64,000 bases of DNA from Vitellaria paradoxa. Its lineage: Eukaryota > Streptophyta > Magnoliopsida > Ericales > Sapotaceae. The notes beneath the pieces were generated by a model. That model saw nothing but the letters and a program-made list of their open reading frames with translations. It was not told the origin of the DNA and ran no database searches. Shown in pieces: positions 20,394-33,052 of the stretch. A program made the position numbers and the translations under genes. Location: contig CM034240.1 of NCBI GenBank assembly GCA_019916065.1, positions 15,733,894 through 15,797,893 on the forward strand. Direction: 5' to 3'. How positions within the stretch are numbered: position 1 is the stretch's first letter; the number at the start of each line of letters is the position of its first letter.

Positions 20394-21650
20394 CTAGTAT
20401 ATAAAAAAAAAAATCTCATAAAAAAATCTCTAAAGTTCACAATATGTACATATACACAAACGAGGTTTTAATTTTTCATAATTAAGGGAAAACATATAAA
20501 ATGGCCACATGGTTATAAATATAGACAAATTTTTTAACGAAATTCTTTTATGGGAAAAATTCAGTTAAATTTCAATCCGAAAGTTCAATATTTCAGAAAA
20601 TTTCCTTCTTATATTTCGGGAAAAAAGTTTGCTTTTTTCTTTTGTAAACGGAGAAATGTCATGGAACTTAATATATCTACAACTTTGTATCTAATCAGTC
20701 TGGTTTGCTATTTTTTGTGCATATTAGGATCATTCCGTCTTTCTTACCAATTATTATTTTTTTATCTTCCCTATATTTTATGTCCTTCAAATTGAGGTAT
20801 CATTTCTAAATGTCGGGTTAGCACCTGCCAGCTAGCTAGCTTTTTTTTCTTTTTTCCCCACACTATAACAGTTAATTGTTAGGTCATTTCTAAATTACGA
20901 AATTATTTTTTTCTTAAATATTGTAGGTATATAAATTATTAAACCAACAAATAAGGTTGACCCCATCAGGAAAATAGATAGACCCTTTTTAACAATAGAC
21001 ATATGAATTTTTAAACCAACAAATAGGATCGACCTTTTTTCCTAATGAGGCCGACCCCTTCTACCAGAAGACATGTGAAAGCTTGGGGCATTTATGTGTT
21101 CAAGAGTAATTTTATAAAATAGCGTGAAGTATTTAGGATATATATGTCAATATATAAATTTATTAGAAAAATTAAGACAAAAAAGTTAGTTATCTTAGCT
21201 TCCCGAATACAAAAAAAAACTAATTTTTTTTGTAACTAACTACTAGCTAGCTACGAAAAGCCAACTATTCTAATTGCCAAACCAAGCCTGATTTTATCAT
21301 TTCAACTCTATATGCAATTTTAATAATTTTATTGAACTATATGTTTATTTAATTTTTTTTCTTTTTTTTTTTGTCAAAATTCATGAACTTACAACACCCA
21401 AATAAAATCCAATATTGCACTGGTGCACAAAGTTATAGAGATTATGCAATCTCCAATTAATCAAACACTGCTATTACAAACTTTACTAACACCCAAACAA
21501 ACCCCCAACACTTCTGATTCAGTCATGTATGTATTTCTGCATGCATCCAACAGATTCTCTTTATACTCCACCAGTCCAGACCAAAAAAAAAACTCAGCAC
21601 ATTATTTGATGAGAAGCTAATTCTCCCTTGGCGAAGTACTTCTTCAGATA
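20394..21650. other. AT-rich spacer and likely 3' UTR of the PRUNE-like gene
   Basis: No coding signal. The part nearest 21650 is downstream of the stop codon of the minus-strand phosphoesterase gene and may be its 3' UTR. Short direct repeats with CCAACAAATAGG-type sequence occur at 20942 and 21015. Confidence 0.4.
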
Positions 21651-24600
21651 TCAGCAATTTGAATTCCCACCAAAGTCTTCCAAGAGCTTCTCAATGGTCT
21701 TCCTCGACGTAACCTTATCAATCTCAAATACTTTCATCTCATCTCTTAGACCTGCATAGCACAACCATTTAAGTGAAAAATTGCGCATTTGCTTCGAAGT
21801 GGGCATGCATAGATGGATCACGAGGACTAGTTTTGTTCATAAACGTAAAGCCACAAGGAAGCCACCAGAATGCTTATGCCAAAACATTTGCCTAATAGGT
21901 TTCTCTCTCTCTCTCTCTCTCTCTCAACAAAATGAATACCGCAGAGAAAGTGTACTTTTCAGTCTTATTTTACGTCCAATACCTCTATGCATGTGTGGAC
22001 CCAAACAAGGCCCAGCAAGAGCAATCGCCCCACTTATTTGAAAAATTACACTAAAGTTCTGTTGATTTTACTATTTTTTCTTATTTATATTTTTTTTTTG
22101 GCATGTTGTGCCCATACTGTATTTTTATTTTTGCTTTCATTCACTCAGTTCCATCAAAGGATGGGCCCAGTAAGAGCGATCGCCCCACTTATTTCAAAAA
22201 TTACACTAAAATTCTATTGATTTTACTATTTTTTTCTTATTTATATATATATATATTTTTGCATGTTGTGCCCATACTATATTTTTATTTTTGCTTTCAT
22301 TCACTCAGTTCCATCAGAGATGGTAATTGTACTTAGTATTTTACCTTATGACAGGAACAGAGCCCCTAAAAAGAGTCTTTTCCCCATGTTATAATGCCCA
22401 ACATAAACGTCAACTAAATGTGGTGAGCGTGCACCAACAATAGGATTTGTTCACTAAATCTGGATTCCAACATTCATAATACATTAAAGCAAAAAGAAAT
22501 CTGACCTGGTAGATCCTGAACCCTAAGTGGCAGTTGGGAAGAATTTGAATTGAAGAAATCAAGCAGACATTTCATAAGCTCCGCAGATTCAACAGAGACC
22601 AGGATCTCTCTCTAAATTACACCAGCGAGATGGAAGTGGTCAGAAGATTGACATATTTATGACGAATAGAAGAAATCTCTACAAATTGTCAAAACCATAT
22701 CATCAGAATTTGGCATCGTGCAGGTTATGACTTGAGATGCAGTGACTGGGATCCAAGGCTTGGTCATTCAGAAAAATATTAGACCTTGTTGTTATGGTTT
22801 CAGAAATGTCTTGAAAACATGATTTCATGAAGTGTTATAAAAACTGACTCTGATTCAAAAAATGTGTTTTGTGGTTATAATAGGAAATTGGGTTTTAAAC
22901 CATAGTATAAAAAATAAAATGTATAGAATATAAAAAAAATTATATGTATAGAAATGCAAAATAGTAAATATATAATTTAGAGGGCATGCATGCAAGCGCG
23001 CGCACAATTTGGTCCTAACACCACCAAAAATATCTTTTGGATGGACTCGTGTATATATATATATATATATATATAGTAATCTTAGTTAGGACAGCACAAG
23101 ACCTTAATATCTACACAAGTTGAACAGAATATTATGTTGGTCTCCATTGTTTTATTTGAATATCAGTTTTATTATTTTAATCTTGTGAAGACATGTAAGA
23201 AGTCATTATATTCACACTGAATTTAGCATTGATGGTATATCAAGAATATATGCATGTACTCTGCAATTCAATACACTCCGAGTATCAGAGGTCAAAAAAT
23301 GGCGCATTGGTAACTATCAACGAGAATAAGATGAAAAATAATTAAAAGACCTGGTGTTATTATGTCTAATCAAAAAGATTGTAATATACATTCTAAAGGC
23401 CAGATGTTGGTTAACACTGAAGATCAATGCACACAACTGTTAACATGAAGTGAAAAAATCCATTAATCACACACTTGGGGGGGGGGGGGAGATAGTTTGT
23501 CCAAACCTTGAAGTTCTTCTGAGAATCGTAATAACCAGAAACAATCATGAGCAGCCGAAGTTTCTCAAACTCTGGATTTCAAAAGAAAAGGCATAATAAA
23601 AGAAGTCACTTCTCCATAATGAAAACCCAGATGTCCAAGTATGAGATCACAGAATTCAAATATGAAAAATGAAGCTTGACAAAATTTCACCAACCACTGT
23701 GGGAATTTATGACCATACCAGATTTCTAAAATAATACATTACAACAGTGAAGATTCAACTGTATGAAAAGCACGACTTTAGAGTGCCATTAATAAAAGGT
23801 TGAAAAGAATAAATAGGAGAAAGCACAAAAAAGCATGCTAGCCCTTCATTGGTGATATCCATTATATTCTAAATAAAATACCAACCACAAAGTTGCACAT
23901 ATGCTTCCATGTCGTGTCAGTTAATCTTGCCACGTGATAAACAAAATAGCAGAAAGAGGATACATAAGAAAGACCTTTGTTTGTAATTGGCTCGTAGATT
24001 TTTCCATATTTTTGTGTGATGTTAATCTTGTTTATTGGAAATAAAATACAAAGCCAGGAGTTTGCAGACAACAATGGAAAGTACAACTTAAATGTAGCCT
24101 GCGCACAACAGCAAGCTAGAAGCTACTCCCAATAAGTGATGCAACAGCAGAGTACGGCACATATGTTTTGACGGAAAATGATTGTGAACCAACAGAAAAA
24201 AAAATAACAATAATACAATAAAATGGAAAAAGGAAACTAGGACAAGGCCCAAATGGTGATGATATAAACAACAAAGATGCCATGTTAGAATGGTATCATT
24301 GCTGCATCCGTGTACATATCTCGAAATTTAATATGAAACATGATTGATATTTCACTCACTCCGGAAATGGGTGATTTCTTGCACTGAAGTATCACCATGA
24401 GCCAGAAGTTGACCAACTGAAATGCCAATGGAACTCATCCCAATATGCGACACCATCATTCTTGAACCAGTACTGTCCGGTTTACCTAAGTTAACAATTT
24501 TCACATCAACGGAATGCATAAAAAAGCAAGCAGCAGACGAGAGCATATATATCTAGGTGGAATAGCAGTTCATGAAAATGCATAACATACTTTGCAAGAA

Positions 24601-27600
24601 AAGGAAATCAACCACTGGTATAAATTATTTTCACAAGTAAACCTGTAGAGAAAATAGTTGTGCATGGCATAAAACAGAAGCAATACAGAGGGAAACCTAT
24701 TCTCACAATATCGGATTTACTTGTATCTCTGCAGTGAACAGATGATATAAAATACACATGAAGGTAACTACAAAAGGCCCGTTTGGAGTAAGAAAAAATA
24801 AGATTAATTGAGATAAAATGTGGTTTGAAGTTAATTTTGGCACTATTTTTTTCTGAAAAGTCACAAACCGTGGGAACGATTTTCCAAATCCGTTCCCACG
24901 GATTCAAAAAAATTCACAAAAAATAGCGACAATGGTACTCATTTGAAAGCTCTCGACACGAAAAATATGATTGTATAAAAAATTTACACATTCGGTTAAC
25001 CTATTTCTAGATTTTTTATTTTTTTAGCGAAATATTAGAATTTTTGAAATTAGTGATGACGGGAAAATTAAATGTAAAGGAGTTGTTAGAGATTTATAGA
25101 GATTTTTAGTATTTTATCTTGATGTCAAACGGGACCAAAGAAAACATTAGAAGGGCGGCCCTTCAAAACCTTGATGTCGGGGGGTCACTCTTGAATGAGA
25201 GAAATGATTGATCTTATTGGTATAATTCAATTTGCTTTTTAGCCACTAACATCAAAGTTGCATGACATGGGCTGTCTTACTGGTTTGTGAGCTTTAATTT
25301 GGGCAGGGTATTCCGACAATTTCAAGTATTGCTGGATGTTGGCTGTCTTATTGGTTTGCCTTTATTTTGGTTAAAGTATCATAGCTTTTCATATATTGAA
25401 GTCGTAATCCTAATAAGAGGAAGAGAAATTCAGCAGCTTGCTAATATATTTCCATTTTTTTGTCCTGTATAGCGGATTTCTAAGAATTTGTGAGAAGCTC
25501 TGGAAGAATGCATAATCCAACAAAGTCTTATTGAAAAATAACTAATTTACTATTCTGAAGTGACTGTACAACCGCAGAACAGCTCCAATTTCTTCCCTTG
25601 AACTCTACCCTATATCCCTAATCAATCTAACCTTTCTCCTATCCCTTTTGCCTAAAATGTTTCAATATTCCAAGCCTTCATTGGTTGCGGCCTAAAATTT
25701 CCAACGACTAACACTGACAGGCCAACCTGATAGTCCAAGCATTGGAATTGAGTTATAAAGTTCTATAATTTGAATAATTATGTTATCTTCACAGGGGCAT
25801 TTAAGATATGATTAATGTTATCCGGTTTGGTCACCCTTCATGTATGGAAGATTAAATTACATGATTTCATGAACTTCAACGTCATGGATGAATTAGACAA
25901 AGTTTTGAAATACAGAAGCTTGCATCAAAAACTAAAAAAAGGACAAGTTCAGACCTACTCTTGTCCACTTTTTGAAATCCTTCCGCAAGATATCTCCTAC
26001 TCTGAGGCTGGATACATCATAAATTTTATATCTCACTGCAAAAATGGTAATTATGTCTTTAAAACGGGCCCTATAATCAATTCTGAAAAAGAATTCAAAC
26101 TTGAAAGGAAACTAATTAATTCAGTAATGTTCAAAAACATACAGATCTGGTAAAGACCATTGCTTCCAAATCGACCAGCCCCTTTAATCAGTAATGTGGC
26201 CATGTACTTATCCTTGGAAGTACACTGAGGGTTAGTCAAGTTTCCAGTATCCAAGAGTATGCCTGCTAACTGCATGTTAATGTAAAGATAAGAAAAACTC
26301 AAATTTGCCAAATATTTTGGCACGTAAAGAAAATAAGAAAAAGAAAATAAAAAAAAAAAGTTTCAAAAATACATATATCACAGGCCAAATAGCAGAAACA
26401 AAGATCAAACCGAGCAGAGGCTGTTTTACAAAATCATGATGGAATGTTCTTTGGCAGGCCAAAGGGAGAAAACAAGAAGTAAATAAAGACACAAGGACTT
26501 TTACACCAGGGGAACAATATAGTTCTAACTATGAGAACACTGATGAAGGACAAGTGCCCAGAACACTATCCTGCAAGTAGAGCCTTTTTTTTTTTTTTTG
26601 CCTTCAACAGTCTCCTATTCTTAAGATACAGTCTCCTACAAACTTATGCAGAACAAGTGTGATGAAAACACTTCTACAAGATACCCACCAACATTGAAAT
26701 CGGGTAGCCAGGTTTAGAATTGCATCACAAAAGTTTCAAGAAAGCTTGAAACACTTCACATCTAAAACCCATTCAATATTACCAAAAAAAGAAATCATGT
26801 ATTAATATCCAATAAAAAAGAAATCATATATTAATATCCAATAACATGAACAGAAACTCGATTCATGGGTAACCATTACAGCCCATTCCAATAAACTATA
26901 AAATTACCAAATTAATCTGACAGAAACTAAATACCAAAGCACTTAAACCTAAAAATAAGCATAAGGTAAGCGCCATACCATTAAAATTCAAAACTATATG
27001 AGTATTCCATTGCTTCCTTTGAACTTTTTTTTTTTATTATTCATATAGATTGCATAATACAACATATCACAACTCAACTCAACAAAGCCAGCCCCAAACT
27101 CCTCAAGGTTGGCTACATGATCTCCATTCATTTATATGGATTGCATAATAATCTAAAAAAATGTAAAAATTTTTAGATGTAAAAATAAGACCCTACTGAG
27201 ACTAACCATGTAGGGTTCTAAGAGGGTTTCACCTGAAAAAACAAAGTAATAACAAATGCTGGTGCTTCTTAAATATATTTCTCCGAACTTTTATGGCCTC
27301 TATCAAATAAATCACTAATCTGAAACTATTTAACTGAGAAGTCCTATCTATACCATTACAAAGCAAACACTAGGGGCATTTGGTGCTTCAAATTTAATGA
27401 AGCTTTAAATTTGGAGGAGCATTTTTTTTTTCTTCCTATAATATCCTTAAACTCCCTATAACTATCTATAACTTCAATGGACTAAAAGTAAATTTTTTAT
27501 AACTATCACATAATTAAGCAATTTCACCTATTTATATTTTTATCTTGCTTAAATGCCCTTTAACTACCCCCTAATTTTGTAACTTCTTTATTTTTCTTTA

Positions 27601-27862
27601 AGTGCTCCTTAATTAGGTATTATTTACTTAAATAACCTTAACTACTTATTATTTACTATTTGAGTCACCTTTGTTTTTTTTTTAAATATAATTTTATATT
27701 AATTAGAATAAAAATATAATAAAAATCAAACATATGGAGTGTGCCTACTTCTAGTTTGCACATAGGTTTAAGATACTGCTAAATGTTCTGGAAGGGAAGA
27801 AAGGCAAGAATCATTAAGCACAACAGTAAGTTTAACCAACCAACTAGGTCTTGGATACTCTG

Positions 27863-27899
<37 letters not shown>

Positions 27900-30875
27900 A
27901 CAAAGCAGTAAAACGTAAAAGCAGTAAAAAAAAAAAAAAGGAAAAATATTGGGAACTTGGCAGTTTAGAAGCACTATGTACCAGAAGTCGACTGATTCCT
28001 TGCCCAGCCAATAGCGCAGGTGAAACCATTGCAAACTTTTCAGCAATAAGTGCACAGCATGAGCAATCCTGCAATCAAGAACAACCACATTCATCTGACT
28101 GAACGAACAACCAGAAGATGGCTAATCGTAAAATAGGAACATTAAGTATCTGCCTGCAATGTGTTCAAATATGGATGGAGCCGGCACTGTAAATTATTCT
28201 AAGTGTGTCCTTTCAGAGGGAAATTTCATCTTAATTTCAGTCCTTACAGGTAAATAAATAACACATGCTTGACCTCCATTTCCTTTACTCAAGTCATGCT
28301 TTTTTTAATTGTAGGAAACACAGGGAAGATTTTACAATTAAGACAAATTTTCAAACCTATCTGGAACTTGCAACCTTCAGTTTCTCTCAAACTAGAGTTT
28401 TGAGTGGTACTTCTTTTTTCATTTTATTCCACACACTGATTGAACTAGGTCCTGGTAGACAAAAGAATTATTTTTCCTTTCCATAGGGACAAGGAGATTG
28501 GCTCTAGCCATAAGAAGAATGATCGGCTTATATAACTTACTTCTTGGCAATTACGCACCAAAAACCAAATTTTATTAAGGATGTGTTTGGAGTGATCAAA
28601 AGTGAGATAAAATGTGGTTTGGGAAAATTTTTTGCGTTTGGTGCACACATCTCAGACCGCATTTTTTTGGAGATAAACAGTAGAATTCCCATTCCGACAG
28701 ATTAGATTTCCATTTGGATGGATTCAAAATTTTGTATCAGTCATGACCTTGCAGATAAAACTGGACTTGAAACGGTTTCTACAATCCATTTGGATGGAAG
28801 TTGGCTGTGCAAATCCGTCAGAATGGTTTCTGCAATCCCAAAAAAATAGTCACAATGGGTGTTATTTAATAGCTTGGGAGTCGTGGTGAGAATGGTAAAA
28901 AAATTTTTGCTATTTGATTAACCGAATTCCAATTATCGACTTTTTTTTAGAAGGTGTTGAACTTTTTTCGAACTTAGAGAATGTAAGAATGTGTAAAAAT
29001 GTAATAGAGATTTTCAGAGATTTTTAGAAATTTCCACCAAAGTTTGGTGTACCAAACACACCCTAAGTGTGTTTGATAACAGACAATACATACCACTTGA
29101 TAAACAAAACATTAAAATGGGATAAATTTTCCATTCAAAAGATCTTCACTCGTCATTTTAATATACAATGCACTCGGTGATTTGTTATTTTAAAATTTTA
29201 TTCTAACTAGTTGATGTGCCTTCTAATTAGTCACCCTATCTCAGGGTGATCTCTCTTTGTCACCTGTTCCTTCTCTACACCCAGCATTCACTATCTCTCA
29301 ATTCAGTTATCCTCTACACCCCCGAGTATCCTCCTCTAAAGCAACCTTCTTGATGAAACATATATTGTTATGGGATTAGAGCTTATGTAAAAGGGTCATT
29401 GATGTTCTTAACCAGCATCAGTGCGTTCAACACCATGGTGCTGGTTCTATTTATTTATTTATTTATTTATTTATTTTGTTATCCCTTCAAATATGTGGTG
29501 TTATGGGATGGAGTTTGTGCTGCTCTCCAATAAATATTTGGAGAGAAACTAATGAGTTTGCACCATCTATCAAATAGATGAGCAAGTAAAATCAGTTTTG
29601 GTTGCTTTAATTGAAGGCTGACCACCACAATAGCCAATATGCCTACTTCATACAAAGGAAAATCTATCTTACAGTGTTTAGAGACTTAATTCACGTATAT
29701 TCATAGTTGTGGTTGTTAACTTCATTTTTTATGTTTCTCTATATTTTGGTAATTTCAAGTTTTACTGGACATGAACTATGCGATGGGTCCATGGGTAATC
29801 TTGAATGAAGTGAAGATATTTGGTCACTATATGCAATTTTTTTTAAGTCTAGAAAAGGCTTAAAGTCATTTTGTCAAAGTCATGTCGGTTATAGTTGAAC
29901 TATGTGACCGATGATATTCACAACACTGCATAACCCATTTTTCAGCCAGAATCCCTACAAAACCTTTTTCAGTACCATTTGGCTTCAATTCTACAAAGGA
30001 ACATCTTAAAATGTTGTTGGCTAGAAAACTACAGTTGCTTTTCCCTACCATTCAGCAACTATAATTTTCCAAATGACATAGAACTTTCTTCATTGAGTCA
30101 ATTCCAACCCCTTCATCACCTGGAAACTTTAGAACACTTCTACTCTACTATACTTGCATAAGCTTTCCAAACCAAATCACACCCTTCACTCAAATTGAAA
30201 AACAAATGTTATCTAGAATTTCATAATTTGTCCTACATCACCTGGTAAAAAATAAAATCAAATAAAAATATGCAGGATGAACACTCTGCCAATAACATTT
30301 CATCACAGGATATAGTGAAATATCAAAATTATGTTGCAGAAAGACCCACTAATATCTAAAAATTTATGATTTTTTCAGCTTGTAAGAACTGCTAAAAAAC
30401 TTTCCACATGAATTAAGAAGCCCATCCCTTCCTAATGATGCAACTAATGAACTTTAATTACAATAGAGCAGATTATCAGAAAAACCATAACATTTTAATG
30501 TTGAGTTATTATTGTTGTACCTGTCCCACAGTAATAGTCTGAACCCAAGGATATGCGGGATCCCCCTGCACAATGGAGGGAAGAAAACACTTGAACATAT
30601 ATTTCCTTATCTTGAAGTTGTCTGAATTCAAGAAAGATTAATGAACATTCTACCATAACGAGAAAGATTAATACACCTTTCTGCAATTGAAGATTTCCAC
30701 CAAGGCCTCCTTTAGTGCCTGTACCAGGTAGCAGTTTGCAAATGTTTATCATCTCCAATGGTCAATGGTGAAAATCAAGCAAAATTTCCATTACCTCTTG
30801 TTTGGCAGGAATCCTATCCCCGTTTAGTAAAACTAGCTTAAGACTCCCAAATAGATCATAATATGACAGATCAAT
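21651..30875 (-). CDS. PRUNE-like DHH/DHHA2 phosphoesterase homologue, ten 3' exons (5' end missing)
   Basis: Exons in transcript order: 30875-30795, 30718-30677, 30565-30521, 28068-27982, 26269-26143, 26035-25955, 24485-24360, 23571-23507, 22611-22506, 21751-21651 (stop). All have AG/GT borders, phases agree throughout, and the joined 287 residues have no stop. Landmarks: IDLSYYDLFGSLKLVLLNGD, VGQDCSCCALIAEKF, LAGILLDTGNLTN, TSKDKYMATLLIKGAGRFG, YDVSSLRVGDILRKDFKKW, then a DHHA2 domain with MVSHIGMSSIGISVGQLL, KLRLLMIVSGYYDSQ and a C-terminal EIDKVTSRKTIEKLLEDFGG. Order and motifs match the exopolyphosphatase/PRUNE family, which cleaves short-chain polyphosphates or nucleotide phosphodiesters with metal ions. 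Where animal PRUNE has Asp-His-His this protein has Asn-Gly-Asp, so activity is uncertain. The first exons, with the DxD metal site, should lie above 30875 but none is visible before the gap at 31643. Confidence 0.85.
22009..22323. repeat. Tandem duplication, two ~155-bp units, in the last PRUNE-like intron
   Basis: GGCCCAGCAAGAGCAATCGC at 22009 is repeated as GGCCCAGTAAGAGCGATCGC at 22164, and both units run to TTCACTCAGTTCCATCA. They differ by a few substitutions and by an (AT)n run in the second unit. Confidence 0.88.
23050..23075. repeat. (TA)n microsatellite
   Basis: About 13 TA units in a PRUNE-like intron. A run of 13 G lies nearby at 23478-23490, just downstream of an exon's splice donor. 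Confidence 0.85.
24776..25136. mobile_element. MITE, family 2, copy 1 (361 bp), in a PRUNE-like intron
   Basis: Ends GGCCCGTTTGG and (reverse complement) GGTCCCGTTTGA. The interior GATAAAATGTGGTTTG and TAGCGACAATGG match copy 2 at 28579. Flanking AAA on both sides may be a degraded target duplication. Confidence 0.68.
27040..27152 (-). mobile_element. Short SINE-like insertion flanked by near-identical 18-20 bp
   Basis: TTCATATAGATTGCATAATA (27041) and TTCATTTATATGGATTGCATAATAA (27128) flank about 65 bases whose minus strand reads CATGTAGCCAACCTTGAGGA, then GAGTTGAGTTG. That interior resembles the tail of widespread plant SINEs. The flanks look like a target-site duplication. Lies in a PRUNE-like intron. 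Confidence 0.4.
27866..27898. repeat. (AG)n microsatellite
   Basis: About 16 AG units, in the intron just downstream of the 28068-27982 exon. Confidence 0.9.
28579..29063. mobile_element. MITE, family 2, copy 2 (485 bp), in a PRUNE-like intron
   Basis: TAA at 28576-28578 and 29064-29066; ends GGATGTGTTTGG and (reverse complement) GGGTGTGTTTGG. No reading frame. The TAA duplication points to the PIF/Harbinger group. Confidence 0.82.
29446..29476. repeat. (TTTA)n microsatellite
   Basis: About seven TTTA units inside the 2.45-kb PRUNE-like intron. The rest of that intron (29067-30520) shows nothing I can name. Confidence 0.85.
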
Positions 30876-31642
30876 CTGCTTAACATTCAGCATTAGAAAA
30901 CGAATTTTAGTTTTGACAGGTAAAGAAATTTAAGCTACAATTTCAGGTCACTTAAAGAAACAAGAGAGTTTTTCTATTCTAGACTAGTAAAGCCACAAGG
31001 GAGATCTCCACCAACATAGTTATAGAATGTAGAAAGCAGGCAAAGCAGGGGAGGAAGCAAGTTTTTCATATTTTGAGATACTGTTTCTGAGCATGACATA
31101 ATAAAATTAAATGATCCAACCCTTTCTCAACATTTCTTATAATCTTTTGGGTGTCTGGGATTTTGTAAAGAAGCATAACCATCCTTGTTCCATCAAAAGT
31201 CACTTATTTTCCCTGAGATTATCCCATGATAACTGACATTAGGCGTAGAGGGCATTATTACCACTTCCACAATAAAAAGAAAAGAAAATAGAGACGGGTT
31301 GAACCTCTAGAGCTGAGTTGAATAGAAATTAACATTAGGCAACCTGTTGGCTTAAAATAATTAAAACCTTTGTTTTGGCCCTTCAAAAGCCCAAAACAAC
31401 CACCACCTCTTATTCAAATCCAGACAACAGCCTTCAACAGTCACCAAGGTCTCCACCATTATAAACAAATATGAGGAAATATTCTAATGTAGCACGGCAT
31501 GTTGATATAGTTTTAAAGCTTGTTTTTTTTTTTTTTTTTTCCTTTTCTTTTTGGCTTTTATTGCAGTTTGGCTGCATCACACAATGTCAAAAAGACATTT
31601 TTTTCTAGAATAATAGGGATGGCAATCAATCAGGTGCCAGAT

Positions 31643-31742
31643 NNNNNNNNNNNNNNNNNNNNNNNNNNNNNNNNNNNNNNNNNNNNNNNNNNNNNNNNNN
31701 NNNNNNNNNNNNNNNNNNNNNNNNNNNNNNNNNNNNNNNNNN
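31643..31742. other. Assembly gap of exactly 100 N
   Basis: 100 undetermined bases, a size commonly used for gaps of unknown length. The missing 5' exons of the PRUNE-like gene and part of the first subtilase copy may be hidden here. Confidence 0.99.
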
Positions 31743-32227
31743 TTAATATATAATTGGATATATTAATGTAATATATGAAATATATATATATATATATTAT
31801 ATTGGCACTTGTCGGAGGTGGTTGCAGAGACAACATTTGTTGACGGTGATTGAAAGTGGATAGGGATTGTGAAAAAAATAAAATAAGATAAATATGATAT
31901 ATGGAAATAAATTTATTCATTTAGTTTGAAAAATAAAATAGGACAAATATGAATATAAAAATAAATTTATTCACTTAGTTTGATGACTTATGAAAAGAAT
32001 AAATTTTTATCAAATTCTATTATTTGATTGTATTTAAAATGATTTTGAAATTTCATAATTTAAATTACGAAATTAAAGCAAATCTAACTTAAAACTTTAT
32101 TTCAATCATAAATATAAGAATTAATTAATGGGTATTCTCAGAATATAAAATTAAATTCTTTTAAATTTATCGTTTCAATTGGAGTTTTAGTGATTTAATT
32201 AAGAATTTGGTGTCAATTGAGTGGCAG

Positions 32228-33052
32228 GTTTACATTGTGCAACTTGGGATCACTGCCCAAGGGAGAATACTCACCTTCATCCCACCATCTCAGTATTCTA
32301 CAAAGTGTAATGACTGATGAGGTAATCAATTTATCCAATTTGGAATCGGGATTCATTTCTATGTGCATGTTTAATTTCAACCACGAAAACTTAATAAATT
32401 ACTTCTCCCTTTGTCTATCTGCAGCACAGTGCCAAGTCACTTTCGAAGCTATACAAAAAGTTTCAATGGATTTACTGCTAGAATTAATTTGTTATTGTTA
32501 TTTTATTTTTGCAAAGATACATTTCAAACTATATACATATATATATATATATATATATGTATGCAGGCATGGAAGAAGTAGTTTCTTTTTCTTAGTGAAA
32601 AGTTTCAACTTATGACACAAGATCGCGGAGTTTCATAGGTTTAACTGAGAATGCGAAAAGGACTGTTAATATGGAAGCCTTCGATGATGCTATTCATAGT
32701 GGTGTAGATATCATTTCAGCTTCCCTTGGACTACCCCCGACACCTCTCTTTGTGGACCCGGTTGCACTTTGCCATGAAAAAAGTTATACTCACCTCAGCA
32801 GCCGTCGGGAACGATGGATTAAATGGTCGCCGGACAGTAACGAACGCCGCGCCCTGGCTGTTATCAGTAGCGGCAAGCACCATTGACCGAAGAATTATCG
32901 GTAAAGTTGTTCTTGGGGATGGAACGACAATACTAGTAAGTGTGTGTGTATATATATATATATATAGTACATGCATTTTTTATAGTGTATTCCGCATTAA
33001 TGTATATATATGCTAATGCTAAGTTATTTTTTGAGCAGGGTAAATCTGTAAA
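32228..33052 (+). pseudogene. Deleted subtilase fragment, first unit of the tandem array
   Basis: Exon 2 starts at 32228 (GTTTACATTGTGCA) with a one-base insertion relative to copies A and B. Exon 3 (from about 32425) is heavily mutated. Exon 4 starts at 32567 and hits a stop soon after SMEEVVSFS. It then jumps from the middle of exon 4 straight into exon 5 (FDDAIHSGVDIIS), losing the catalytic Asp and His. Exon 5 ends at a GT donor at 32936, and exon 6 stops matching at 33052 after 14 bases. The promoter and exon 1 are absent: sequence normally ~4 kb upstream is joined to intron 1. Confidence 0.88.

Noticed and set aside
22087..22336. Frames of 77-86 codons with repeated CCAHTVF-like segments
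   Set aside because: Produced by the 155-bp tandem duplication in an intron of the PRUNE-like gene.
24608..24907. 99-codon minus-strand frame near a CTGCAG acceptor (AGATACAAG), first considered as the missing PRUNE-like exon
   Set aside because: The real exon was found at 26035-25955 with matching phases; this frame runs into MITE sequence.
25815..26153. 112-codon plus-strand frame
   Set aside because: It overlaps two minus-strand exons of the PRUNE-like gene (26035-25955 and 26269-26143) that have correct splice sites and phases; the plus frame is a shadow.
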